NCBI RefSeq assembly: GCF_020905295.1
Contig: NZ_JAJJMM010000001.1
Location: forward strand, 186,001 to 250,000
DNA from: Flavobacterium piscisymbiosum
GTDB lineage: Bacteria > Bacteroidota > Bacteroidia > Flavobacteriales > Flavobacteriaceae
Direction of reading: 5' to 3'
Length of the DNA stretch: 64,000 nt
The translations under genes and the position numbers were made by a program. The notes beneath the pieces are model-generated. The model saw nothing but the letters and a program-made list of their open reading frames with translations, had not been told where the DNA came from and did not search any database. Positions 35,830 to 45,277 of this stretch are shown here, one piece after another (within the stretch, counting starts at the first letter, position 1; each line of letters begins with the position of its first letter).

Positions 35830-37626
35830 TTAGTTTCCAAAAACCCAGTCATTAACTAACTGTCCGTTACTTCCGTCAATAAAGATTTGCCAAATTGGCC
35901 AGTATTGTCTTTTATCAGGATTTACTCCGGCTTTATAAAGTGTCGTTATTTTATTATCTTCCAGTTTATCCCAACTTTTTGAAGTATATCCTAAACCAGG
36001 AACTTGTGTTTCACCTCGATTTAATCCGTAAATTTCTAATGTAACTTCATCAGCCTTATATTTGTAATACAATGTCGAAGGCACATCAGCATAATCACCT
36101 TTACGGGCTTTTAGATCTGCCATTTTAACTTTAGCTTCATCTAATTTTGTTTTTAATAAATTCCAGCGTATAAGAGAATATTTACGTTCCATTTCTCCTG
36201 TAAATTCATATTTATTTTCTTCAATAATAGCATCCATCATTGCTTGTTTGCTAGTCAATAAATTTACATAAGCATCTACCTTTACAGCCTGATCTCCGGG
36301 AGCAAAAGCCCTGCGACGGATTTCTTTTAGATAAACGGCAGCAGATCCTGCGCCTTCCAATTCGTTAGCTGCTTCTGCCGCTATCAAAAGCACTTCTGCA
36401 TAACGCATGTAAATTTTATTTACACCATCGTCACTTGGCGCAAATACGATACGGTTCATCCATTCAAAACGATATTTACCAAAATACCAGGTCTGTAAAT
36501 CTGTCAGTTCCTGTTTCGCCTTATCATTTACCGCTGTACCCCATTTATAAGGAACGCAGGTTACATCTCTACGGGTATCTGCCTGATCGTAATCATAAAA
36601 AACGAATGGTAACGGGCCGTTAACTCCTCCTTTATTAGTTCCCATTTGCTGAAACTGATCTGGACTATCATGTCTAACCGCAAGTGTATATAACATTCTT
36701 CCTCGAGTATCTCCAAAAGGTATTTCCCAAAGAGACTCTCCCCCAGCCACTACACTTTCCTGATTGTATTTTCTCCACAACCCTTCAAAAGTTGGTTCTA
36801 AATGTGCTGAACCACTTGCTATAACAGAACGGCATTCATCTAATGCTAACTTATACATATTATCAACTGAAAGTGCAGGATCTGAACTTCTTCTAACTCC
36901 ATCAGGATATTGTTGAAAACCACTTGCCATCATTGCCAAACGAGCTCTCAAACCTTTTACAAAAGCTTTGTTTACTTTTTCTGTACTCGCCGTTGCCGAA
37001 GTTTCATTAGGCCATGCTACTAAAGTTGAAGCTTCTCCTAAATCAGCGATTAATTGTTTATAAATTTCATCACGATTAGTTTTAGGGATATAAATAGTTG
37101 CGCTGGAAACAGGCTCAAAACGAGCAGGAACATCCCCCCAGTTTCGTACTAAATCAGCATAATAAATGGCACGTAATGTTAATGCTTCTCCTAACAGTTG
37201 GGCTAATTGCTTATTAGATGTCACATTACCATAGGTACGTAAACCTCTAATACATAAATTTGCACGTTCTATTCCCTCATACATCATTGCCCAAACATTT
37301 CTTGCGGCATTCATTTCTGTATTATCAGCCTTAGCGTTATAAACCACCAAATCAGATTTTACGTTATCACTAGATGAAGCTAAAAGCCACTCTGTATCTG
37401 TGTTTAATCCCTGATAAGCTAAAAGCCTTCCTCTGTATGAATCTGTTTCTCCAAACGATACTTTTATTCCATCGACTGCACCTTGTGCTAATTCAGCATT
37501 AGAAAAGATAATTTCGTCACCTAATGTTGATTGGGCCGGAGTATCAAAGTATTCATCGCCTAAATCCTGGCAAGAAGTCAGTAAACCTGAGATCAACAAT
37601 CCTGCTATTATTATTTTATATTTCAT
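35830..37626 (-). CDS. SusD/RagB-family surface glycan-binding lipoprotein
   Basis: The 598-residue protein has lipobox LTSC (Cys19), and the SusD fold is recognisable from TLRAIYYADLVRNWGDVPARFEP (residues ~150-175) and AEVLLIAAEAANELEG with its tetratricopeptide-like helices. The C-terminal NRGETQVPGLGYT and WPIWQIFIDG segments are typical. It caps the SusC transporter and captures oligosaccharides at the cell surface. It lies 16 bases after susC in the same operon. Confidence 0.93.
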   Translation of the reverse strand: MKYKIIIAGLLISGLLTSCQDLGDEYFDTPAQSTLGDEIIFSNAELAQGAVDGIKVSFGETDSYRGRLLAYQGLNTDTEWLLASSSDNVKSDLVVYNAKADNTEMNAARNVWAMMYEGIERANLCIRGLRTYGNVTSNKQLAQLLGEALTLRAIYYADLVRNWGDVPARFEPVSSATIYIPKTNRDEIYKQLIADLGEASTLVAWPNETSATASTEKVNKAFVKGLRARLAMMASGFQQYPDGVRRSSDPALSVDNMYKLALDECRSVIASGSAHLEPTFEGLWRKYNQESVVAGGESLWEIPFGDTRGRMLYTLAVRHDSPDQFQQMGTNKGGVNGPLPFVFYDYDQADTRRDVTCVPYKWGTAVNDKAKQELTDLQTWYFGKYRFEWMNRIVFAPSDDGVNKIYMRYAEVLLIAAEAANELEGAGSAAVYLKEIRRRAFAPGDQAVKVDAYVNLLTSKQAMMDAIIEENKYEFTGEMERKYSLIRWNLLKTKLDEAKVKMADLKARKGDYADVPSTLYYKYKADEVTLEIYGLNRGETQVPGLGYTSKSWDKLEDNKITTLYKAGVNPDKRQYWPIWQIFIDGSNGQLVNDWVFGN

Positions 37627-37642
37627 TTTGATAAATTTTAAA

Positions 37643-40600
37643 TTAGAAATTAAGGTTTAAACCAAAAACCAGTTGTCTGCTGCGTGGGTACGCTGAATAA
37701 TCAACTCCAGGTGTTAGTGGTGTTTTTCTTCTTGTAGACACTTCAGGATCAGGACCAGAATAATTTGTAATTGTAAAAACATTTGTTGCTGTAAAATAGA
37801 ATCTTAATTTACTTACTCCCAATGCAGATGTAAGTGCTTCAGGTGTACTATATCCTAACGTTAAAGTATTCAGTCTAAAAAAAGAACCATCTTCAACAGC
37901 CCAGTCTGTAAACATGAATTTTTGCATATAAGGAGACCACATTGTGGTATTAGCATTTAATGCCTCAAGGTCAGTTGGATTTGTCACTAATTGCCCTGAC
38001 TCAGGATCTAAATTGGTCCATCTTTTGCCATCTGCCATTTCAGTGCTCAAATTTTTATACTGTCCATTTCTGTTTGATGTTGAAAACTCAGCTTTATTGG
38101 CATTATATATGTCGTTTCCTATACTCCAGTTGAAAGCAGCAGAAAGATCAAAACCATAAGCATTTGCATTAATAACTAAACCTCCCGTACTTTTAGGATT
38201 AGAATTACCAATAATTGTCTGGTCTGATGCAGTAACTTTATTATCAGCAGAACCATCTGTATTTTTCAACTTCATCATACCCGGCTGTACAACACTACCA
38301 ATAACGCTACCAGCATCAGCAATACCTGATTTTAAGACATACTTACCTCCAACATAATCAAAATCTGAAACTTCATATCTTCCGGCACTTTGATAACCGT
38401 ACATTAACCCCATTGGAGAACCAACATTTACAGCATAATCATTACCAATATCTGTTGACGCCCAGTTCGTGTTCATTCCAAAATTATCCATTACTCCAAG
38501 AGAGTTAATTCTATTTTTATTAACACCAATATTTACCGAAAAATTTAAACCGAAGTTTTTCTTTTCGATCGCTATAAAATTTACAGTAGCCTCAAAACCT
38601 GTATTTTGTGTTTCACCCATATTTCTGTATTGGGTCTTATATCCTGTACCTCCTACCGGAAATTCTATCAACAAATCTTTAGTGACATTTTTATACACAT
38701 CGAAAGTTCCGTTTAAACGATTTTTGAAAAATCCAAAATCAAGACCAATATCCTGCGTAACGGTAGTTTCCCATTTTAGATCTGGATTTGCCAAAACACT
38801 AGCCGGAGACCAATAACTATCGAAACCATTCATGTAAGCATTCGTACTAGACATATAACTCTGAACCGTTTGCCCTACAGGAATATTATTATTTCCTGCC
38901 TCACCATAGCTTAATCTTAATTTAAGAAGACTCATCCATGAAGTATCTTTCAGGAAACTTTCTTCAGAAATCTTCCACGCTGCTGCCGCTGCAGGGAAAT
39001 ATCCCCAACGATTATTGCCTAAAAACCTGCTTGAACCATCTGCACGAAAAGAAGCAGTTAACAAATAGCGATCTTTCCAATCATAATTTAAACGTCCAAA
39101 AAATGACAATAATTTATCATCAGGACTGTAAAAATTATCTACAGAAAATGGAGTTCCCTGCGTTGTTAATTTTTTTGCCTGATCCAGATCGAAGAACTTA
39201 GGATATTTTAAAATAGTTGTCGTTACATTATTTGAAGTGGTTGTAATCATTTCCTCACCCAAAAGTGCTGTCAAGTGATGATTTTCTCCTAAGATATTTT
39301 TAAAATCATAATTTAATGTATTGGCATTTCTAAAACGTACATCCTTACGATCACTCATCACCATAGCCGGCATTCCTGCTCCAACTTTAGCAGTACTTGA
39401 AAAATAGGTAGATGAACCATAGAAACGGTAATCTGAAGAATTATAATTATCCAATCCTAAATCACTTTGAAACTTTAGATTTTTAGCCAATTTCCATCCA
39501 AAGCTCCCTAATAAATTATAATTTTTTCTCGTTTGCTGACGATTATTATCACTTACAGCTAAAAATGGATTCACCAAATAACTATTCACACTTTGATCAT
39601 CATTATCAGTAGTTAATCCTGGCATTGGTACCGGAGAATAACCTACACTATGTCGCAAACGACTATCAAGAGACGAAGATTCATTTTGATCATTGGCGCC
39701 ACCACCATTTATTTGAGTATCAGAATAACGTACTGTAAAACCAAGATCTATTTTGTCACTTGCTTTATTTTTCAAAGCCAGGGATAAGTTATTTCTTTTA
39801 TAATCAGAACCAACCATAATTGCTTTCTCATCATAATAAGCATAATTAAAATTATAACTAAGTTTTTCATTCCCTCCGCGAATTCCTAAATCACGACTGC
39901 TTACTTCACCACGACGACCGTAAATTTGTTTTTGCCAGTCAGTACCTTTTACTCCGTTATACAAATCATGATCCTCCCAATTACCAAAATATTTGGTATA
40001 TGAACTTGGGTTTTTCGCAATAGTTTTATCCGATTGATCAAGCAAAGCATATTCGTATTGCCATTTTACAAAATCATCTACAGGAAGAACATCAATATCA
40101 TTAGCCATTGTTTTCATACCATAAAACATATTAAAACTAACAGCCATTTTACCATCTTTACCTGTCTTAGTGGTAATAATGATAACACCATTTGCTCCTC
40201 TCGATCCGTAAATTGCGGTAGAAGATGCATCTTTAAGAACAGTCATCGATTCAACATTAGAAGCTGCAATATCGCTCATACTATTTACAGGAAAACCGTC
40301 TACTATAATTAAAGGTGAAGCATCCTGTGTTAATGAACCACCACCACGTATTCTGATTTTAATATTTGCATCCGGAGAACCTTCACTTGAGGTAACCTGA
40401 ACTCCAGCTATTCTTCCTGTCAAAGCTTCTGCAATATTAGAAACTGGAACTTTTTTTAATTCATTTCCTGAAATTGAAGAAACAGATCCTGTTAGATCTG
40501 ATTTTTTTACTGTTCCGTATCCAACAACAACTACTTCATTTAATGCATGTGAATCTTCTGCTAAGACAACATCTAATTTTGTTTTGCCAGACACAGCTAA

Positions 40601-40876
40601 TTCCTGCACTTTGAAGCCTATATACGAGAACGTAACTATTGCTCTCGGATTTGAAAGTTTTATTTTATAATGCCCGTCAAAATCTGTAGAGACACCATTT
40701 TTTGTTCCTTTTTCTAATACATTAACACCGGGTAAAGTCAATCCTGCAGCATCTACAACTGTTCCTTCAAGTATTACTGTTTGAGCATTCATTCTGTTGC
40801 CCGTGAGTAAACACAATAAGAAAACAACTGCAAAGCAACAATTTGTTCCTTTGTTAAATAAATCTTTAAAATTCAT
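37643..40876 (-). CDS. SusC/RagA-family TonB-linked outer-membrane transporter
   Basis: In this 1077-residue protein the signal peptide ends at MNAQ (~residue 32). A carboxypeptidase-regulatory-like domain (LEGTVVDAAGLTLPGVNVLEKG) covers 33-115, then the TonB box LNEVVVVGYGTVKKSDLTGSVSSI at ~120, plug, and large barrel ending in VFGLNLNF. It imports oligosaccharides with SusD, powered by TonB. It starts the operon; a ~160-base leader and a palindromic operator over the predicted start precede it. No hybrid two-component, ECF or SusR regulator is encoded nearby. Confidence 0.95.
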   Translation of the reverse strand: MNFKDLFNKGTNCCFAVVFLLCLLTGNRMNAQTVILEGTVVDAAGLTLPGVNVLEKGTKNGVSTDFDGHYKIKLSNPRAIVTFSYIGFKVQELAVSGKTKLDVVLAEDSHALNEVVVVGYGTVKKSDLTGSVSSISGNELKKVPVSNIAEALTGRIAGVQVTSSEGSPDANIKIRIRGGGSLTQDASPLIIVDGFPVNSMSDIAASNVESMTVLKDASSTAIYGSRGANGVIIITTKTGKDGKMAVSFNMFYGMKTMANDIDVLPVDDFVKWQYEYALLDQSDKTIAKNPSSYTKYFGNWEDHDLYNGVKGTDWQKQIYGRRGEVSSRDLGIRGGNEKLSYNFNYAYYDEKAIMVGSDYKRNNLSLALKNKASDKIDLGFTVRYSDTQINGGGANDQNESSSLDSRLRHSVGYSPVPMPGLTTDNDDQSVNSYLVNPFLAVSDNNRQQTRKNYNLLGSFGWKLAKNLKFQSDLGLDNYNSSDYRFYGSSTYFSSTAKVGAGMPAMVMSDRKDVRFRNANTLNYDFKNILGENHHLTALLGEEMITTTSNNVTTTILKYPKFFDLDQAKKLTTQGTPFSVDNFYSPDDKLLSFFGRLNYDWKDRYLLTASFRADGSSRFLGNNRWGYFPAAAAAWKISEESFLKDTSWMSLLKLRLSYGEAGNNNIPVGQTVQSYMSSTNAYMNGFDSYWSPASVLANPDLKWETTVTQDIGLDFGFFKNRLNGTFDVYKNVTKDLLIEFPVGGTGYKTQYRNMGETQNTGFEATVNFIAIEKKNFGLNFSVNIGVNKNRINSLGVMDNFGMNTNWASTDIGNDYAVNVGSPMGLMYGYQSAGRYEVSDFDYVGGKYVLKSGIADAGSVIGSVVQPGMMKLKNTDGSADNKVTASDQTIIGNSNPKSTGGLVINANAYGFDLSAAFNWSIGNDIYNANKAEFSTSNRNGQYKNLSTEMADGKRWTNLDPESGQLVTNPTDLEALNANTTMWSPYMQKFMFTDWAVEDGSFFRLNTLTLGYSTPEALTSALGVSKLRFYFTATNVFTITNYSGPDPEVSTRRKTPLTPGVDYSAYPRSRQLVFGLNLNF

Positions 40877-41032
40877 GGTTGATTGTTTAAGTTATTAATA
40901 GTTTATTGTTTTTAAGTGGTTTTTTTAGGTTGTAATTTATTAAGCTTTTTATTTACTAAAGGTTATCCTTACTGAGAATAATACTGCTTTTAATTTTATA
41001 AACAGCTCTTTTTTAGTGCGACAATAAAAAGT

Positions 41033-41054
41033 TGTAATCGATTACACAAACATA
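41033..41054 (-). promoter_or_regulatory. susC promoter -7 element overlapped by a palindromic operator
   Basis: TGTAATCGATTACA (41033-41046) is a perfect 14-base palindrome with the central CG typical of LacI-family sites. Directly beside it the minus strand reads TATGTTTG (41054-41047), an exact TAnnTTTG -7 element. Transcription would start near 41040, inside the palindrome, so a bound protein should block susC transcription. Confidence 0.65.
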
Positions 41055-41217
41055 AATATTTTTTTTATATAAAAAGTTAAAATTCATAATAATTTCATAA
41101 ATAAAATAAAGCATTAAAAATAAAACGCCCTTTTTATACGACTTATGTAATTTTAGCTAAATAAAAATATGAATTATATTATTGTTTTTTGTGAATTCAT
41201 TGCGATTTTAAAGAAAA

Positions 41218-41233
41218 AACAATCGATTACATC
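41218..41233. promoter_or_regulatory. Second, partial copy of the susC operator
   Basis: ACAATCGATTACAT shares the AATCGATTACA core with the perfect palindrome about 187 bases away, with a degraded left half. It might allow cooperative binding or looping. Confidence 0.4.
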
Positions 41234-41389
41234 GAGAAAAATTGCAAAATTATTAATGATCAAACAAGACGATAAAAATTCTTAAAAAAGGAAGTGTGAA
41301 ACAAAAAAAGAAACTCTTCATATCCTCTTCTAGATTCATAAATAGAAATAAGAAATGGTTTAAACAGAAGAACTAATAAATCTTAGCAC

Positions 41390-41423
41390 AAAAAAAGCCT
41401 TTAAACGATTCGGTTTAAAGGCT
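41390..41423 (-). terminator. Terminator of the MFS gene
   Basis: Read on the minus strand, AGCCTTTAAACC/GTTTAAAGGCT forms a stem followed by seven T residues just after the MFS stop. Confidence 0.82.
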
Positions 41424-41456
41424 GTATAATAAAAAAATAAAATTTTTACATGTTAC

Positions 41457-42623
41457 TTAAGCACGTTGCAATTGCAAATTACTTTTATGCTTTTGCATTA
41501 GAACGAAAGTAATTATCATTCCGATCACTGCCATTCCCAATCCAATTAAATTTGGAGAAGCATAACTATATCCAGCTGTCAAAGGCAAACCTCCTAAAAA
41601 GGCTCCTAAAGCATTCCCGATATTAAAGCTTCCCTGAAGTGCAGCTGAAGCAATCATTTCAGCATCTTTAGCCGTTTTGATCATTAACATTTGGATAGGC
41701 GCAATAACCGAAAAAGAAATAGCTCCTGTTAGAAAAGTCAGAAATAAAGAAACATATTGATTGGATGAAAATAAGTACACCAGAATCAAATCGATCGACA
41801 TTACAAACAACAAAGCTAATACTGTTGGTGCTGGCGAATATTTATCGGCTAATTTACCTCCAAGGAAATTTCCAACCACCATACCTAAACCAGCTAAAAT
41901 TAAAATATACGAAACATCTTCTGCTGAAAACTTAGAGACATTTATTAATAAAGGTGCGATGTAACTGATCCAGGCAAATAATCCTCCAAAACCAATTGCA
42001 GTAATACCGATGATTAACCAGGCTTCGGTTTTCTTAAAAAATTGCAATTGCGTTTTCATATTTACATTTCCGCTTTTTTCCAGATTTGGCATCCATAAAG
42101 AAATAAATAAAAACGTAAGCATACCAACAATAGCAATTAATATAAAAGTATAACGCCATATAAAATGATGTCCTATATAAGTACCAATAGGCACACCTAT
42201 TAAATTGGCCAACGTTAGACCTGAGAACATAATTGCAATTGCCTGCGCTTCTTTACCTTTATCAGCCAGACGGCTTGCTACAACTGCTCCAACTCCAAAA
42301 AAGGCTCCGTGTGGCAATCCGGACAGAAATCTTGAGGCGAATAAAAAATTATAGGTAGGTGCGATAATAGAAAGCGCATTAAAAACAGTTAACATCAATG
42401 CTAAAATTAAAAGCATTTTTTTTGGCGGAAAGTTTCTTCCAAGGATGACTAATAAAGGAGCTCCAATAACAACGCCAAGTGCGTAAGCAGAAATTAAATA
42501 TCCTGCAACCGGAATCGAGACTTTCATATCTGAGGCAATATCTGGCAACAAACCCATCATAACAAACTCGGTAATACCGATAGTTAATCCTCCTAATGAG
42601 AGTGCGATAAGACTTTTTTTCAT
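41457..42623 (-). CDS. MFS efflux transporter (AraJ/DHA1-like)
   Basis: The 388-residue protein has 12 predicted transmembrane helices. The opening GLTIGITEFVMMGLLPDIASDM and the motif-A-like GRNFPPKKMLL after TM2 match DHA1-type drug/sugar efflux pumps such as AraJ/YdhP. Substrate is unknown. It is divergent from an AraC-type gene with overlapping -7 elements between them, its probable regulator. Confidence 0.88.
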   Translation of the reverse strand: MKKSLIALSLGGLTIGITEFVMMGLLPDIASDMKVSIPVAGYLISAYALGVVIGAPLLVILGRNFPPKKMLLILALMLTVFNALSIIAPTYNFLFASRFLSGLPHGAFFGVGAVVASRLADKGKEAQAIAIMFSGLTLANLIGVPIGTYIGHHFIWRYTFILIAIVGMLTFLFISLWMPNLEKSGNVNMKTQLQFFKKTEAWLIIGITAIGFGGLFAWISYIAPLLINVSKFSAEDVSYILILAGLGMVVGNFLGGKLADKYSPAPTVLALLFVMSIDLILVYLFSSNQYVSLFLTFLTGAISFSVIAPIQMLMIKTAKDAEMIASAALQGSFNIGNALGAFLGGLPLTAGYSYASPNLIGLGMAVIGMIITFVLMQKHKSNLQLQRA

Positions 42624-42659
42624 TTGTTTTTACAAGAAAGGAATAGATTTTCTATGGTG

Positions 42660-42700
42660 CAAAGTTAACGCTGTTAAACAGAAAATTAGTTGTACATTTG
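42660..42700. promoter_or_regulatory. Divergent promoter pair, MFS and AraC genes
   Basis: The minus strand has TAACTTTG at 42667-42660 for the MFS gene and the plus strand has TACATTTG at 42693-42700 for the AraC gene. Both match TAnnTTTG, and the two starts are ~50 bases apart, which fits coordinated control. Confidence 0.55.
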
Positions 42701-42725
42701 CGATATAAACTTGTAAATTTAAGTT

Positions 42726-43559
42726 ATGCCAATATTAAATCAATTCAAAACTCTGGTGATTGATGAATTTGAAGATGAGAAATTTCACCTTCCGCCACAC
42801 ACGCATACTTATTATGAAATTATTTACATCAAAAAAGGAAACGGCGTTCATCATCTAAACAACAACTTATTACCTTATAAAACAGGTGATCTTTTTGTGA
42901 TTTCGCCAGAAGACGAGCATTATTTTGATATTAAAAAAAGTACTCGATTTTTCTATATTAAGTTTACCGATAATTATTTCAACTCGAAACAAAATCTTAC
43001 TTGCGATGAATTTTTAATTCATACCCCGGAAAGTTTCATGCGCGATAAAACATTAAAAGAAACCGTCCTTAAACTAGATGATCCTTGTAAAACAATATTA
43101 AAAAACACAATCGAAAACATTGCTGCCTATAATTGCAAAACCGATGTTTCTACCTCGCCTATTGTATTTTACCAGATTCTTTCGATTTTCGGGTTAATTA
43201 AAGAGACTATGCGCGGGCAGAATCTTGTCGTAAAAGGAAATTCAATTGATAACGAACAAATCACATCTTATATTCATCAGAATATTTATCAGCCAAAACT
43301 GGTTCAGATAAAGGTTATTGCGAATCATTTTAATATTGCAGAAACCTATTTTAGTGCTTATTTCAAAAGAACATTCTCTATCAGTTATCGCGAATATATT
43401 CATAATTTGAGAACTACTCTGATCGAAAAACGAATTCACAACAATCAGCTTCCTATTAAACAAATAGCGTATGAGTTTGGTTTTACAGATGAAAGTCATC
43501 TTTCGAACTATTTTAAAAAAAGAAAAAACATGAAACCGACAGATTTCAAAAAAACTTAA
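42726..43559 (+). CDS. AraC-family transcriptional regulator
   Basis: The 277-residue protein has the classic AraC cupin opening HLPPHTHTYYEIIYIKKGNGVHHLNNNL and FVISPEDEHYFDIK. The C-terminal HTHs are IKVIANHFNIAETYFSAYFKRTFSISYREYIHNLR and PIKQIAYEFGFTDESHLSNYFKKRKNMKPTDFK. It is likely to sense an efflux substrate and control the divergent MFS gene. Confidence 0.9.
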   Translation: MPILNQFKTLVIDEFEDEKFHLPPHTHTYYEIIYIKKGNGVHHLNNNLLPYKTGDLFVISPEDEHYFDIKKSTRFFYIKFTDNYFNSKQNLTCDEFLIHTPESFMRDKTLKETVLKLDDPCKTILKNTIENIAAYNCKTDVSTSPIVFYQILSIFGLIKETMRGQNLVVKGNSIDNEQITSYIHQNIYQPKLVQIKVIANHFNIAETYFSAYFKRTFSISYREYIHNLRTTLIEKRIHNNQLPIKQIAYEFGFTDESHLSNYFKKRKNMKPTDFKKT

Positions 43560-43602
43560 AATTGGAAATCTTAAATATATAGTTGCTCTTAAAAAAAATA
43601 TC

Positions 43603-43610
43603 TAAATTTG
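43603..43610 (+). promoter_or_regulatory. -7 element (TAAATTTG) of the Cys-rich protein gene
   Basis: An exact TAnnTTTG motif, with a TTG 17 bases upstream (43583-43585). It overlaps the first possible TTG start at 43608, so translation must begin downstream, at TTG 43632. Confidence 0.6.
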
Positions 43611-43631
43611 TACTTTCAAAAAACAATTTCA

Positions 43632-44015
43632 TTGACTAAGAAATTCCACATATTATTTCTCTTTTTAACTCTTGGCTTCTTTTTGATGTCCAATTCGGGT
43701 TATGCTTGTGGAAGAACTGAAGAGAAAATGTCATGCGAAAAAAAGGAAACTTCAAAAAAAGAAAGTACAGATTCTTGCCAGAAGGATTGTTGTAAGAAAA
43801 CCAAAGAAGATAAAAAAGGCCAACATGGCTGCAACGGAAAATGCGACCATTCAGGTTGTACAACTTCATTTCTGCAATTGAGCCTGATCACAAACGAAAT
43901 TGATTTAAGCAATAATCTTTTTAATTTTTCTACAAAAAAACAAATCTCATACTACAATAATGCTAGTATTTCTGATGGTTTTACTTCGATCTGGTTACCA
44001 CCAAAAATAAAATAA
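43632..44015 (+). CDS. Small exported Cys-rich protein of the copper island, TTG start
   Basis: From TTG 43632 the product is 127 residues. It begins TKKFHILFLFLTLGFFLMSNSGYAC, an export signal that may be lipidated at a lipobox-like GYAC, followed by a Lys/Cys-rich stretch with CEKK, CQKDCCKK, CNGKC and CDHSGC (nine or so Cys), and a hydrophobic tail. No ATG is available, and a promoter element overlaps the alternative TTG at 43608. The Cys clusters plus its place before DUF3347 and the copper ATPase suggest periplasmic or surface copper binding. No named family was recognised. Confidence 0.7.
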   Translation: MTKKFHILFLFLTLGFFLMSNSGYACGRTEEKMSCEKKETSKKESTDSCQKDCCKKTKEDKKGQHGCNGKCDHSGCTTSFLQLSLITNEIDLSNNLFNFSTKKQISYYNNASISDGFTSIWLPPKIK

Positions 44016-44182
44016 TTCTATTTCTGACAGCCATAATTATATTTAGCTGTTAAGGCTCTAAAGTTCTAAGAAAAAATCAAACTTTGCGTCACTGGGACTT
44101 TGCGGGATTAAACATTCAATTAAAAAATAAAATTATTTAACTTAGAGGATAAATTCACATTCTCTATCAAAAATCACATACA

Positions 44183-44713
44183 ATGAAAAATACAATTTCA
44201 ACTATAGCAGTAGTAATCACATTATTATTTTCTGCAAATACTATTCAGGCAACTACCATAAAAACAGCAATAACTACAAATGAAGATGTTGATTCTAGTC
44301 AGTTACAAACTGTTTATGATGCTTATTTTACAGTAAAAGATGCTTTAATAAAAAGCGATGCGAAATTAACTTCGGCGAAAGCCAATGATTTATTAGCTGC
44401 AATTACTGCAGTAAAAATGGACAAACTAAAAAGTAATGAGCATACTGTTTGGATGAAAGTGGTAAAAAAATTAACCGCTGATGCCAAAAGCATTTCAGGT
44501 ACTTCAGATCTAAAAAAACAACGTGAAACTTTTAAATCACTTTCAAAAAACACCTACGATTTAATTAAAGTTTCTAAATCTGATGTCGCTGTTTACAAAC
44601 AATATTGCCCAATGGCAGATGCTGACTGGTTAAGCAAAGAAAAAGCAGTTAAGAATCCGTATTACGGTTCTTCGATGCTGACTTGCGGAAACGTGGTAGA
44701 AACCATCAAATAA
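44183..44713 (+). CDS. DUF3347 periplasmic protein (copper-associated)
   Basis: In this 176-residue protein the signal peptide ends at IQA (~residue 23). The helical DUF3347 domain begins QTVYDAYFTVKDALIKSDAKLTSAKANDLL, and the C-terminal signature KQYCPMADADWLSKEKAVKNPYYGSSMLTCGNVVE contains Cys, Met and a second Cys suited to metal binding. The domain is found with CusB-like efflux proteins and copper genes in Bacteroidota. The following AraC-type gene starts 2 bases after its stop, so the two are coupled. Confidence 0.87.
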   Translation: MKNTISTIAVVITLLFSANTIQATTIKTAITTNEDVDSSQLQTVYDAYFTVKDALIKSDAKLTSAKANDLLAAITAVKMDKLKSNEHTVWMKVVKKLTADAKSISGTSDLKKQRETFKSLSKNTYDLIKVSKSDVAVYKQYCPMADADWLSKEKAVKNPYYGSSMLTCGNVVETIK

Positions 44714-44715
44714 AT

Positions 44716-45276
44716 ATGACACTCTACATCAAAAACATGGTGTGTGGTCGCTGTAAAATGGTTGTGAAGTCTGAGTTGGATAAACTCGGACTTCAGACTA
44801 TTGCTGTTGAATTAGGCGAAGTCGAACTGCAAGATAATATTACCGATTCTCAGAAAGAAGTTTTACTTAAAAATCTGCAAGCTTTGGGTTTTGATCTTAT
44901 TGATGATAAAAAAAGTAAAACCATTGAGAAAATTAAAAATCTAATTGTCGATTTGGTTCATCATAAAAACAACGAACTCAAAGTTAATTTGTCTGATTAT
45001 TTGGTTGAAAACCTCAACCAGGATTATAGCACACTAAGTAATCTGTTCTCGGAAATTGAAAATACTACGATCGAAAAATACTTTATCAGCCAAAAAATAG
45101 AAAAGGTAAAAGAGCTTTTGATTTATAATGAACTTTCGCTAAGCGAAATTGCTGATATGTTAAACTATAGCAATGTTGCTCATTTAAGTAATCAGTTCAA
45201 GAAAATTACTGGTTTCACGCCTACTTATTTCAAACAATTGAAAGATAAAAAACGCATTCAAATAGAGAATTTGTAA
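44716..45276 (+). CDS. AraC-family regulator with metallochaperone-like N domain
   Basis: The 186-residue protein from ATG 44716 has an N-terminal half (residues 1-70) that resembles a heavy-metal-associated ferredoxin fold: TLYIKNMVCGRCKMVVKSELDKLG with a Cys-x2-Cys at 10-13. The C-terminal ~100 residues contain the second AraC HTH (SLSEIADMLNYSNVAHLSNQFKKITGFTPTYFKQLK). I infer a one-component copper sensor controlling the adjacent genes. The upstream part of the frame (44683-44715) lies inside the DUF3347 gene and is not used. Confidence 0.85.
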   Translation: MTLYIKNMVCGRCKMVVKSELDKLGLQTIAVELGEVELQDNITDSQKEVLLKNLQALGFDLIDDKKSKTIEKIKNLIVDLVHHKNNELKVNLSDYLVENLNQDYSTLSNLFSEIENTTIEKYFISQKIEKVKELLIYNELSLSEIADMLNYSNVAHLSNQFKKITGFTPTYFKQLKDKKRIQIENL

Positions 45277-45277
45277 A

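Larger units (their letters stand above)
40877..41456. promoter_or_regulatory. Regulatory region upstream of the susC operon
   Basis: This 580-base gene-free stretch is very AT-rich. It holds the susC leader and promoter (see 41033-41054), a second partial operator copy near 41220, and the MFS-gene terminator at its right end. No small RNA or gene was recognised. Confidence 0.6.

Noticed and set aside
38469..38816. 115-codon plus-strand frame inside susC
   Set aside because: A shadow of the SusC barrel coding sequence.
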